Shown here: positions 21,874 through 29,938 of the stretch, piece after piece
How the letters are laid out: each line of letters opens with the position of its first letter
Position numbering within the stretch: the first letter of the stretch is position 1
IMG/VR virus record: IMGVR_UViG_3300008448_000214
Span: 1 to 40,866 of that record
Length of the DNA: 40,866 nucleotides
From: a virus
Strand: one strand, 5' to 3'
Translations under genes and position numbers: made by a program
Notes under the pieces: generated by a model
Told to the model about the DNA's origin: nothing
What the model saw: only the letters and a program-made list of their open reading frames with translations
Databases searched by the model: none

Positions 21874-22932
21874 TTATTCCAAAGTTAAAGCCTCACTATA
21901 CAATGACCTTAATAAATTTTCAAGCTTTTGTTTGTCTGCATTAACATTTACCTGCGTAATGTATTTGTTCAATATGGTCAACGTGTCTTCAGCTTCATTC
22001 ACTATATCTTTGTCTTCTTCAAGGTTGAGATTGTAGTGATCATCAACTACTTGTATGTCTATTACTCCAGCTTTCTCGAGCTTCTCAATGAACATATCAA
22101 ACCAATATGGATTAGTTTTGTTTCTGACTACTACTTTGACTATTGTTTTATTGTATATTGAAAAGTCATCTAACAACACATCCTCAATGGTTTTGTTCAA
22201 ATCGTCATAATGAACTTTGATAAACATTGATAGAGGATTAGGAATAAACTCTACTTCTCTTGTATTAGTGTCAAATATATGGAACCCTTTTTGGTCACTG
22301 TAATCTGACCAAGTTATTTCGTATGGAGTTCCAACATAGGTAATGTTACGTTTTGTTGACCTGTGATGGTAGTGTCCAGAGAACACAAACTCAAACTTAG
22401 AGAAGATGTTTGCATCAAGTCCTTCATCAATAATAGCACCTTTATACATTTCAAAGCCGCTAATTTCAAAGTGGCCACAACATATTTGAGCTTTAGATAT
22501 TTTGATTGCTTCAAACACTTCTTTCTCATTCTCTGGACATATCCAAGGAATCATCAAGAATGAAACACCACCAAAAGAAGTTTCGTATGGGTGGTGAATT
22601 GTGTTTATGTTTGAGTATTGACCAAGAATAAGATCTAATGAGTTGACACTATTTGTATTTTTGTAATACGTGTCGTGATTACCAATTAATAACCAGCTTT
22701 TGTATTTTTGGTTTAGTGGCTCAAAGAAATACTCTTTAGAATTCTTTAATGTTTGAAAGTTGATATACTTTCTACGATCAAACACATCACCAAGTTGAAC
22801 AACATAATCAACTTCGTGTTTATCAAGATATGGAAAAAATATGTCGTCGTAAAAATCTTTGAAGAATTGGTGAAAGACCGGATTGTCTCCTCTCGCACCA
22901 AAATGTGTATCACCTAATAACGCTACTCTCAT
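21874..22932 (-). CDS. 47: gp47 recombination nuclease subunit (Mre11/SbcD-like)
   Basis: 352 aa (T4: 339). Calcineurin-like phosphoesterase motifs: GDTH (D8, H10), GDVFDR (D49), GNHD (N85, H86), then GHFEISG and GHYHHR. These bind two Mn ions. It is the nuclease partner of gp46. GAGGAG precedes the ATG, which lies just after the gp55 stop. The C-terminal helical part should dock to gp46. Confidence 0.95.
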   Translation of the reverse strand: MRVALLGDTHFGARGDNPVFHQFFKDFYDDIFFPYLDKHEVDYVVQLGDVFDRRKYINFQTLKNSKEYFFEPLNQKYKSWLLIGNHDTYYKNTNSVNSLDLILGQYSNINTIHHPYETSFGGVSFLMIPWICPENEKEVFEAIKISKAQICCGHFEISGFEMYKGAIIDEGLDANIFSKFEFVFSGHYHHRSTKRNITYVGTPYEITWSDYSDQKGFHIFDTNTREVEFIPNPLSMFIKVHYDDLNKTIEDVLLDDFSIYNKTIVKVVVRNKTNPYWFDMFIEKLEKAGVIDIQVVDDHYNLNLEEDKDIVNEAEDTLTILNKYITQVNVNADKQKLENLLRSLYSEALTLE

Positions 22933-22933
22933 A

Positions 22934-23476
22934 TTACTCCTCTAGGAACTGCTCCAATCCTTTTTTCTTCTTCTTGCGCTTTTTCTCTTTGAGATTATCC
23001 TCAAAAGATTTGATAAACTCAACAGCTTGTTGGTTATCCACGTCAATTTGTGTGAAGTTAAATTCTTTGTCGTCAAACTCATTTTGCTCTACAATAGAGT
23101 CAAACAACATTGAGTTCTCTGCTGTCTTATGTTTGATATACGTCTGTTTCTTTTCTTTGAGAATACGTCTCAAAAATGCATAGTAAATTATCTGTGTAAA
23201 GTATGCAAAGGGATTAGTGGACTTGGCTGGATCAAAGTTATCAAAATAGCTGACACAGTTCTCAACGCCATCGGATATCATCTCATCCCTAAATGAATAA
23301 TTAATAAAGTTAGGTTTATGAGATAGGTTCTCTCCTATCATAAGAATACATTCACCAACATAGTTGGGAATAGGAGGCTTCTCCTGTTTGTTTTTCTTAG
23401 CTAAGATAGCTTGAGTCTTGTATTCCACTATACATTCGTATAGTTTCTTGTTATCTACATAATGATTATCGGCCAT
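22934..23476 (-). CDS. 55: gp55 late-transcription sigma factor
   Basis: 180 aa (T4: 185). It directs host RNA polymerase to TATAAATA late promoters and requires gp45 and gp33 for full activity. The region FRDEMISDGVENCVSYFDNFDP followed by NPFAYFTQIIYYAFLRRILKEKK matches sigma region 2, with recognisable -10-binding aromatic residues. A Lys-rich stretch lies near the C-terminus. The late promoters found in this window agree with an active gp55. No gp33 is seen here. Confidence 0.92.
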   Translation of the reverse strand: MADNHYVDNKKLYECIVEYKTQAILAKKNKQEKPPIPNYVGECILMIGENLSHKPNFINYSFRDEMISDGVENCVSYFDNFDPAKSTNPFAYFTQIIYYAFLRRILKEKKQTYIKHKTAENSMLFDSIVEQNEFDDKEFNFTQIDVDNQQAVEFIKSFEDNLKEKKRKKKKKGLEQFLEE

Positions 23477-23509
23477 ATTAATATCTTTCTTCTCCCTCTG
23501 GTATAGAGG

Positions 23510-23538
23510 ATTATAATGATTAACTAAAAAGAAGTCAA
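23510..23538 (-). promoter_or_regulatory. sigma70-like promoter of the gp55-gp47-gp46 unit
   Basis: GTTGACT (-35 at 23533-23538), a 17-nt spacer and TATAAT (23510-23515) on the minus strand. It fills the 62-nt gap between the LSm-like stop and the gp55 start. Confidence 0.92.
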
Positions 23539-23937
23539 CTAGTTTAATGGATGGTCTGTTGTAAAACTTTCAAGTAGCGCGGTGTACGCCTCTTGTTTGG
23601 TATCATCATTTAGTTTAAGGTCATCATAAACAACTTTGGTTAGTTCTCGGTCAACCAACTTATCAACCGATTCTCTAAAGTTGTTCAACGAATAATGATA
23701 GAACCTTTCCATTCCTTGTATAACTCCAACCACATTTAAAACATACTTCATATCAAATTCACTTTGTCTTTCACTTGCAAACTGCAAGTACCTTGTAACT
23801 GAAACGGCCGGCATTGGTCCATCAATGTTTCTGTAATTAATCTGTATAGGATTGTCCAATGTAATACTTTTCTTGGACTCTGATACAACCTCTCCCATTA
23901 CTTCAACACCACTTACTAGCTTTATTAGTTTTATCAT
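23539..23937 (-). CDS. LSm-like small protein, 132 aa
   Basis: The N-terminal MIKLIKLVSGVEVMGEVVSESKKSITLDNPI reads like the Sm1-type strands of LSm-like proteins found in marine T4-like phages. The rest is helical and acidic. The start follows the uvsW stop by one base, with GGAG upstream. Members are often found near gp55, but their role (RNA binding is a guess) is not established. The stop lies at the edge of the gp55 promoter. Confidence 0.55.
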   Translation of the reverse strand: MIKLIKLVSGVEVMGEVVSESKKSITLDNPIQINYRNIDGPMPAVSVTRYLQFASERQSEFDMKYVLNVVGVIQGMERFYHYSLNNFRESVDKLVDRELTKVVYDDLKLNDDTKQEAYTALLESFTTDHPLN

Positions 23938-23938
23938 T

Positions 23939-25417
23939 CTATGCTCCTAGCTTTACGGTGTAAATTTTGTAATCAAACTTTTCTGAGTCGTATATCTCTA
24001 CTCTTTCGTGAAAGTGATTCAACACATGGTTCTTTCTTGACTTCCAGGATATGTCATCAACAATATCATAAAGAACAGCTTGGTCTTTTGTGTTTCCTTT
24101 TCTTAGTCCTCTACCGATAGACTGAAGGTTTTTAACCTTAGATTTGAACGGACTTGCAAATACAATATTATGTATGTTTTTGATATTCACCCCTGTACTA
24201 AAGGTTCCATATGAAGCAACAATGATAGCGTCTTGTTCTTGTTCAACAACATAACGAATATCGTCTCGTTCTTTACCTTCAACACCACCGTGTACAAAAA
24301 ACACTTTTCTGTCTTTACTTGAATCTGATATTTTTTTGTACAAAGGTTTGCCTTGTTTTTCTACAAATTGGTATAGAACCAAAGTGTTTCCTTTTAATGA
24401 CAAACACAACCTTTTAATGAATTCGTTTCTGGCATTGTTCTCAACAACATATTGTATTTCATCTTTGTATAACTTAAGATTTTTGGAAGCCCATTTTCTC
24501 AACTCGTCAGGGTAGTCCAATACAATAGCTTTGATTTTGAAATTAGCTAGATGCTTTTGTTCTATCAACTCAGCTGTTGTTGTCACTTTGTGTACAGGAC
24601 CAAACAAACCTTCCAAAACCAATTGATGTGTTTGTGATCCATCAAGGGTTCCTGTAAAACCAAATCTATAATTTGCATTAATCAAGTTGGTCATAATTTT
24701 GGTAAGACTTGTAGCTTTGAATAAATGAGCTTCATCACCTATTACAACATCATATTTTTGAAACCATTTTTTGTCTTTGATATTGTAAATCGATTGCCAA
24801 GTTGTGATTGTTATTGGTCTATCTAAATCTTTGTCTTGGCCAGCAAACACTTTGTGACAGTACTTGGCTGCATCTAAACCGTAATCTTGAAAATCACTGT
24901 ATAGTTGATGGACAAGACCTGTAGTAGGAACTATGATCAAAGTCTTTTTTTGGTAGTACATTGATATTAAATAGATGATGAATGATTTACCAGATGCTGT
25001 TGGAGAAAGCAATACACATCTTTCATTTTTAACAGCATGTGAAAAGGCACTCAGCTGATAATCCCTTGGCTGCATTGTTAATCCGCCCCTAGCAGCAAGA
25101 TCAACGCAGAATTGTGTAGCATCATGTAGATCGAAAGAAATCGTTTTTACGGGGTTTTTATACTCTATATTATAGTCTCTTTCGGAAGCAAATTCTTCCA
25201 CAGCGGTAGCCAATCCACCATATATTGTTTGAGATCCAAGATTGAATAGACGGATTTTTCCATCCCAAACCTTTTCTTTGACTAGCGGATGAAACCTGGC
25301 ATTAGGCACCATAAACGTGAAATGCTCGTGTAACTCCATTGCTGTAGAGCGTTCACACCTAACTTTGATATGAACTGCGTCTACACGCTCTATAACAAGT
25401 GTATCGTAGTCTGTCAT
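23939..25417 (-). CDS. uvsW: UvsW DNA/RNA helicase
   Basis: 492 aa (T4: 502). A superfamily 2 helicase that dismantles R-loops and branched DNA, shifting T4 from origin- to recombination-dependent replication. Walker A PTASGKS is at about 139-145 and DEAH at 228-231. FTGTLDG is motif III, and SIGRGLRKG is motif VI. The N-terminal domain matches the UvsW double-stranded-DNA-binding part. The ATG overlaps the uvsY stop (ATGA). Confidence 0.94.
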   Translation of the reverse strand: MTDYDTLVIERVDAVHIKVRCERSTAMELHEHFTFMVPNARFHPLVKEKVWDGKIRLFNLGSQTIYGGLATAVEEFASERDYNIEYKNPVKTISFDLHDATQFCVDLAARGGLTMQPRDYQLSAFSHAVKNERCVLLSPTASGKSFIIYLISMYYQKKTLIIVPTTGLVHQLYSDFQDYGLDAAKYCHKVFAGQDKDLDRPITITTWQSIYNIKDKKWFQKYDVVIGDEAHLFKATSLTKIMTNLINANYRFGFTGTLDGSQTHQLVLEGLFGPVHKVTTTAELIEQKHLANFKIKAIVLDYPDELRKWASKNLKLYKDEIQYVVENNARNEFIKRLCLSLKGNTLVLYQFVEKQGKPLYKKISDSSKDRKVFFVHGGVEGKERDDIRYVVEQEQDAIIVASYGTFSTGVNIKNIHNIVFASPFKSKVKNLQSIGRGLRKGNTKDQAVLYDIVDDISWKSRKNHVLNHFHERVEIYDSEKFDYKIYTVKLGA

Positions 25418-25848
25418 GCGCCTTGGGTGAACTTGACCCAGTCCACAGCTGCTTTAATTTGATAGCCTCTTGTTGAAAGAGACTTGATAATAGATTCCAA
25501 GAAATCTACTTTCTCTTCTTGGAGCTTAATCTTCCAATCCGCCTGTTGTATTTGTTTGTTTGCTTCAATGTGTATATTAATTTCATTCTTGAGTATTTTT
25601 AGTGGGTTGGGCTCAAGACTATATTCTTCCATTTCTTCTTCACTCAATGTGCCATTGTAATATTCTACCAATACGCGATACAAGACTTTGTAATCTTGCA
25701 TCATAGACTTTAGTCTAAGACGTTCTTCACTGTACATTTTAAAGTATTTTGAATGGAGCTGTGGGATCTTGATACTCTCATCTCCCAATTCTGTTCTATC
25801 AATAACAGAATCTTTTGCCCAATGATTTTGAATCTCTTCAAGCTTCAT
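25414..25848 (-). CDS. uvsY: UvsY recombination mediator
   Basis: 144 aa (T4: 137). It loads UvsX on single-stranded DNA coated with gp32. The start MKLEEIQNHWAKDSVID resembles T4 UvsY (MRLEDLQEELKKDVFID), as do the SEERLRLKSMMQDYKVLYRVLVEYYNG region and ISTRGYQIK-type C-terminus (here LSTRGYQIKAAVDW). It is the first gene after the promoter at 25875-25903, with GAGG upstream. It is coupled to uvsW. Confidence 0.9.
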   Translation of the reverse strand: MKLEEIQNHWAKDSVIDRTELGDESIKIPQLHSKYFKMYSEERLRLKSMMQDYKVLYRVLVEYYNGTLSEEEMEEYSLEPNPLKILKNEINIHIEANKQIQQADWKIKLQEEKVDFLESIIKSLSTRGYQIKAAVDWVKFTQGA

Positions 25849-25874
25849 AACAACCTCACAATTAAATAATTACG

Positions 25875-25903
25875 ATTATACCAAATTTTGCAGGGGAAGT
25901 CAA
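25875..25903 (-). promoter_or_regulatory. sigma70-like promoter of the uvsY-uvsW unit
   Basis: GTTGACT (-35 at 25898-25903), a 17-nt spacer and a perfect TATAAT (25875-25880) on the minus strand. It lies in the 59-nt gap between the tube-like gene and uvsY and marks the switch from late to early/middle genes. Confidence 0.93.
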
Positions 25904-25907
25904 CGGA

Positions 25908-26456
25908 TTACAGAGTAATAATTTCAAACTTTCTATAGCGGAAACTTGCTTGACAAACCAAATAATTCACGTCTGTATCTGTAGAATTGAATTGGAGATC
26001 TCCAATTGATAGAGGGTAGCAATCCAAATAGTTTACTTGGTGAATTGGGTTCATAGCACTTGAAAGTATAGTAAGTGTAGCATCTGAATAAACACCCTGA
26101 CCTGTCATAGGATCAACCAAACCACTAATTGGACCGGTTCTAGTTTTATCTATGCCTTTGTATTGATCAAAGTTGTCTGGGAAACCCACAGCAATCAACC
26201 AATTATAAAGTTCCAAATAGTTCTTCATATCTTCATCAACTTTGAAGGTAATATCCAACTCACCAAATTGAAGTTGGTCACCAGCAATAGGTAATCTGCT
26301 TAGAGGTGTTTGCAAATCTGATGAACCAAGAGTAATACTTGGAATATTAACAGCCTGTACAAAGTAGTTAATATTTGGAGTCTTGTTAATTACAAACTTG
26401 AATCCTAATTGAGATAGGAAGTTTTTGTTTGTTGGTTGTGTATCAATGGTAGCCAT
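25908..26456 (-). CDS. tail-tube-like structural protein after gp23
   Basis: 182 aa. The opening NFLSQLGFKFVINKTPNINYFVQAVNIPSITLG and the LGELDITFKV-type strand (here FGELDITFKVDED) resemble the T4 gp19/gp54 tube fold. That fold is a beta sandwich ending in a strand such as ASFRYRKFEI. It is much closer to the marine-phage version of this protein than to gp19 itself, which is at 33106-33657. It is likely a baseplate or tube-initiator protein. A late promoter-like GATAAATA lies upstream at 26493-26500, and the gp23 terminator lies between, so it is transcribed separately. Confidence 0.65.
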   Translation of the reverse strand: MATIDTQPTNKNFLSQLGFKFVINKTPNINYFVQAVNIPSITLGSSDLQTPLSRLPIAGDQLQFGELDITFKVDEDMKNYLELYNWLIAVGFPDNFDQYKGIDKTRTGPISGLVDPMTGQGVYSDATLTILSSAMNPIHQVNYLDCYPLSIGDLQFNSTDTDVNYLVCQASFRYRKFEIITL

Positions 26457-26492
26457 ATTTGCTGTAATCCTGTTATTTACTGTTCACTAAAC

Positions 26493-26500
26493 TATTTATC
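26493..26500 (-). promoter_or_regulatory. candidate T4-type late promoter (GATAAATA)
   Basis: The minus strand reads GATAAATA, one base from the TATAAATA consensus. It lies about 37 nt upstream of the tube-like gene and just after the gp23 terminator. Confidence 0.5.
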
Positions 26501-26504
26501 CAGA

Positions 26505-26535
26505 CAAAAAAAGAGGAGCCGAAGCTCCTCTTTTA
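26505..26535 (-). terminator. intrinsic terminator after the capsid gene
   Basis: The stem GAGGAGC/GCTCCTC (26513-26519, 26524-26530) is extended by four A-T pairs. On the minus strand it has a TTCG tetraloop and a run of seven T. It stops the very strong gp23 transcription. It could also work in the plus direction. Confidence 0.93.
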
Positions 26536-26564
26536 ATTAACAACCTACTATTTTTATAATTATT

Positions 26565-27926
26565 TTACAAAATGTTATCAACTAACACTCTACGGTAGTA
26601 CACGTTAGAGTCTTTTGTAAGAGCTCCAAGACCTTCTGTTGCACCCTCAGCAAATGGGTTAGCAACCATACCGTAACGAGTTTTGAAACCAATCTTAGGT
26701 GCAAAGCTGTCTTGGTCAACAGCACGAACCATTTGTAGAGGAACGTATGGGCAGTAGAACAGACCAGCATCAAATGCTGACGAACCCTTGTAACCAACGA
26801 CCATATAGTTACCACCAGCATATGGATCGATGTAAACACGCATACGACCGTTTAGAACACCAGCAAATGTGTTGCCTGTGTCATCTACGTTTAGATTGTT
26901 TGAGTTAAGAGCTGGGGTGTAATCAAGAACACCAGCCATCTGAAGAGCAGAAGCAACATCAGACGAACAGATGATCATGTTACCCTTACCACGACGTGTT
27001 GACTTAGCAATTTGGTTAGCTTCACGCTCAACCTGGAACATCAAGCCCTTGAACTTTTCAACAGACCAACGACCGTTTGAGTCAACGTCCAAGTCGAAAC
27101 GACCAGCAGTTGTTGTACCTGTGTTAGCACCCTTTTGAGCGGTAACAAGAATGGTACGGATAACTTCACGGTTGATTTCAGCAAGAATTTCTGATGAAAG
27201 AATGTTTGAAAGCTCGGTTTCAGCATCAAGACCATGAATTGCTTTCAAGTCTTGTGCTAGTTCCATTGTGTACTCAGCCTTTAGAGCACGTGACTTAGCT
27301 GTGACAGACACTTTCTCAATTGAGAAGCCCATTTGTGGGAAAGCTGTGTTGCTAGTTGTACCCAATGCTTCAGCTTGAGCTGTTGACATACCAGCACCAA
27401 AGTTGTAAACACCAAGTTCAGCCAAGTTGGCTTGACCGGTTGTGTTACCAGCTGTGGTGTTACCTGGAACTGTACCAACGTGCTTATCACCAATAACATC
27501 TGTACCACCAACTACTGAAGAGAACGATGTGTTAACTTCGTTGTAGAAGGTTTCGGTAGAGCTGTTGTTAGAGTAACGTGAACGCATTGCAAAGATCAAG
27601 CCTGTTGGGCCTGTCATTGGCTGAACGCCGCAGATATCATAAGCAATAAGGTTAGGCATTGAACGACGAACCAACGAAATCAATACTGGATCGAATGTGT
27701 CAATGTTTGATGAACCACCAGCAGCTTGAATAGCGTTAGCTGGAATAGACCCTTCTGATAGAAGAGATTGTTGTGGCTGACGACCACCGTTCTCTTGAAG
27801 AGCACGTTCTGTGTTCTCAAGAAGGATAGCGGTTACACCACGGCGGTGTGAATCCTTGATTTCAGCAAGATCTGCGTGCTCAAGAATTGGCTTCCATTTT
27901 TGTTGTAGTTCTTCTGCTAGATACAT
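26565..27926 (-). CDS. 23: gp23 major capsid protein
   Basis: 453 aa precursor (T4: 521). It forms the hexamers of the prohead shell and is cleaved by gp21 at (L/I)-x-E sites. A fitting site is LSE58-GS, which would remove an acidic N-terminal delta peptide. The segments SLVRRSMPNLIAYDICGVQPMTGPTGLIFAMRSRY and VEREANQIAKSTRRGKGN are gp23 hallmarks. AAGGAG precedes the ATG, and a perfect late promoter lies 32 nt upstream. The shorter length reflects a smaller insertion domain, as in cyanophage capsids. Confidence 0.97.
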   Translation of the reverse strand: MYLAEELQQKWKPILEHADLAEIKDSHRRGVTAILLENTERALQENGGRQPQQSLLSEGSIPANAIQAAGGSSNIDTFDPVLISLVRRSMPNLIAYDICGVQPMTGPTGLIFAMRSRYSNNSSTETFYNEVNTSFSSVVGGTDVIGDKHVGTVPGNTTAGNTTGQANLAELGVYNFGAGMSTAQAEALGTTSNTAFPQMGFSIEKVSVTAKSRALKAEYTMELAQDLKAIHGLDAETELSNILSSEILAEINREVIRTILVTAQKGANTGTTTAGRFDLDVDSNGRWSVEKFKGLMFQVEREANQIAKSTRRGKGNMIICSSDVASALQMAGVLDYTPALNSNNLNVDDTGNTFAGVLNGRMRVYIDPYAGGNYMVVGYKGSSAFDAGLFYCPYVPLQMVRAVDQDSFAPKIGFKTRYGMVANPFAEGATEGLGALTKDSNVYYRRVLVDNIL

Positions 27927-27957
27927 ATGTTTCTCCTTAATTGGTAAGGTTTATTTT

Positions 27958-27965
27958 TATTTATA
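27958..27965 (-). promoter_or_regulatory. T4-type late promoter of gp23 (TATAAATA)
   Basis: An exact minus-strand TATAAATA lies 32 nt upstream of the gp23 ATG, as expected for gp55-dependent transcription of the capsid gene. Confidence 0.85.
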
Positions 27966-27970
27966 AAAGA

Positions 27971-28939
27971 CTAGTTCTTGACAGTACGAGAAATTGCAGT
28001 AACGTAACGAGACATTGGTCCTGTCACAACTGGGCGCTGAACTTCTTCGTTCAACTCTTCAGCTTCTTCAGAAACAACCTTCGAAACCTTTTTGTCGCTT
28101 GGGAAGTAGTTTTCCTTGACGATTTCTAGCTTCTTCTTGAATGTCTCAACATCATCAAACTCAACGCCTTCAGCCAATGTGCGTAGCTTCTCGATCTGTG
28201 TCTGAGCAAGACCTTCAGCAACCTCAGCGAAGACTTCTTCCTTCTCAACTTCAACAGTGACTTTTCTTAGCTCAATGTTTTCGTTGATTGATTCGTTAAG
28301 TCTGGCTTCTAGTTCTTCAACTTTAGCAGCCAATTCTTCAACTACGTCAACTTTCTCATCTGGAATATCAATATTGTGTTCTACGAATAGAGTCTTTAGA
28401 CCACCAATAAATTCCTCAGCAATTTCGGCACGTAGCGAGTTCTCTACGGCTACTTCGTTTGCAGCCATCCACTGCTCAACAACGTAGTCTAGGTACTCAT
28501 CTAGCTTCTCAGAAATTTCTTGCTGAATTTCCTCTTTGGCTAGCTCAAATGATTGATCGTATTGTTCAATCAAAGCAGCCTTTTCTTCTTCAACACGTAC
28601 ATTAACAGCTGTTTCAAAAATAACAGATGCTTTTTCTTTAAACTCTTCGGTTAACTCTTGACCTTCAAACATAGCGTCAATGTCTTCTTTCATGCTGACA
28701 GATGCTTTGTTCTTGGCAGACATATCACCAGTAGGTTTAGTGTTGTTCTCTGGACTTGTTTCTTCCATATCACCCTCTAGTTTTTTAGTTGCTAGATCGC
28801 CCTGGGTCTTTGAGTTACCAGGTGCTTGTGCTTTTTTGTTTGTTGACTCAGGGCCTTGTGATGTACCAGTAGCACCGCCACCAGTCATCACTTTTTCCTG
28901 AAGCTCATCAAACTTTTTAAGTTTGGTTTTTTGAGTCAT
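27971..28939 (-). CDS. 22: gp22 prohead scaffold protein
   Basis: 322 aa (T4: 269). It is the main component of the internal core, destroyed by gp21 during maturation. The sequence is almost entirely charged helix (Glu/Lys-rich, about 85-300), as expected of gp22. Several L/I-x-E sites could be cut by gp21. The N-terminal 80 residues are Gly/Ser/Thr-rich and disordered-looking, unlike T4. The C-terminus PMSRYVTAISRTVK is the typical end. AAGGAG precedes the ATG. Its own late promoter is only weakly indicated (an ACTAAATA-like site near 28963). Confidence 0.92.
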   Translation of the reverse strand: MTQKTKLKKFDELQEKVMTGGGATGTSQGPESTNKKAQAPGNSKTQGDLATKKLEGDMEETSPENNTKPTGDMSAKNKASVSMKEDIDAMFEGQELTEEFKEKASVIFETAVNVRVEEEKAALIEQYDQSFELAKEEIQQEISEKLDEYLDYVVEQWMAANEVAVENSLRAEIAEEFIGGLKTLFVEHNIDIPDEKVDVVEELAAKVEELEARLNESINENIELRKVTVEVEKEEVFAEVAEGLAQTQIEKLRTLAEGVEFDDVETFKKKLEIVKENYFPSDKKVSKVVSEEAEELNEEVQRPVVTGPMSRYVTAISRTVKN

Positions 28940-28974
28940 AAAAATCTCCTTATGATAATTATTATTTAGTAAAT

Positions 28975-29631
28975 TTACTTTTTAGAGAGCGAGTTAATGA
29001 AGCTTTCGAAGATTCTAAATTTGTCTACTTCTAGAGTCCCTTGTCTTACAGAGGTATTAATAGCTTTTTTGTAACCTTCGATCTCTCTTTGCTTCAGAAG
29101 ACCATTATCCCAAACCCACTCAACACCCTCCATAATTCCTTGCACGAATGCATTAGGAGCAGAAGGATCAGCAACGATATCCCCTGCAGTAGCCAAATGG
29201 AAGTCGTTTTGGACTTCCATCACGCCGTTCTTCTCAACAAGGGATCCCATCCCTCTCGAAGAAACACCCAATCCTGCACCCTCTTGAATCAAGTTTCTTA
29301 CGATATTTCCCATAGGAGTTTCCATGATCTTGGCTTTACCAATAATCTGGTTACCATCAACTTTTAGTTCTTTGATCATATGCGATACACGATCAAGGTT
29401 GATAGAAGGACCTTGTGGATGACCTAGTTCACCATAAGCTCTGTTATTCTTTACCTGTTCTTCAATATATTTTTGAACAACAGGGATTGTGTGTTCAGCT
29501 TTGTACACACGGTTGTTTCTGTTCTTGGTTTCCATTTCCATGAAAACACCCTGAATGTAGAACTCTTTTTTTCCTTCTTTTTGTTCTACAAGGTATTGAA
29601 CATTCTCTGATAGTTCGCAGAATAGTTTCAT
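28975..29631 (-). CDS. 21: gp21 prohead core protease
   Basis: 218 aa (T4: 212). A serine protease of the herpesvirus-assemblin-like fold that cleaves prohead proteins at (L/I)-x-E and then itself. The catalytic His is in GELGHP (H71) and the Ser in LGVSSRGMGS (S124 or S125). The KNRNNRVY and MIKELKVDGNQIIGKAKI segments are conserved. It lies between gp22 and the small 98-aa gene, in T4 order, with AAGGAT upstream. Confidence 0.94.
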   Translation of the reverse strand: MKLFCELSENVQYLVEQKEGKKEFYIQGVFMEMETKNRNNRVYKAEHTIPVVQKYIEEQVKNNRAYGELGHPQGPSINLDRVSHMIKELKVDGNQIIGKAKIMETPMGNIVRNLIQEGAGLGVSSRGMGSLVEKNGVMEVQNDFHLATAGDIVADPSAPNAFVQGIMEGVEWVWDNGLLKQREIEGYKKAINTSVRQGTLEVDKFRIFESFINSLSKK

Positions 29632-29641
29632 TTGCTTATCC

Positions 29642-29938
29642 TTAGTAATAACCTACTGATACCGCTTTGATACCAGTACCAACATATGCACCGCTTCCAG
29701 CAGCGTTGTTAGCGGTTAAAGTATCTGTTGGTTGTTTAATTACAAACATACTACCAAAACCAGTAGCTGAGCTACCTAATGTAAAGGTAGAAATTGTAGT
29801 ACCGTTTGCATATTTTTGAGTAATCAAAGCAGCATTAGAGCTATCAAGATTTAAAACATAAACTAAAGTACCAAGGTTAACATTATTAGCGGTTGATAAA
29901 TCTATTTGTGGAGCAAGAAATTTTACTGGATCAGCCAT
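29642..29938 (-). CDS. small structural-type protein between core gene and gp21, 98 aa
   Basis: The ATG overlaps the stop of the core gene (TAATG). The product is beta-rich, Thr/Asn/Gly-rich, without Cys: MADPVKFLAPQIDL..., VYVLNLDSSNAALI..., FVIKQPTDTLTAN. I recall similar proteins in marine T4-like phages in the same position, uncharacterised. Position in the prohead operon and composition suggest a virion or capsid-associated protein. T4 has no counterpart here. Confidence 0.6.
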   Translation of the reverse strand: MADPVKFLAPQIDLSTANNVNLGTLVYVLNLDSSNAALITQKYANGTTISTFTLGSSATGFGSMFVIKQPTDTLTANNAAGSGAYVGTGIKAVSVGYY

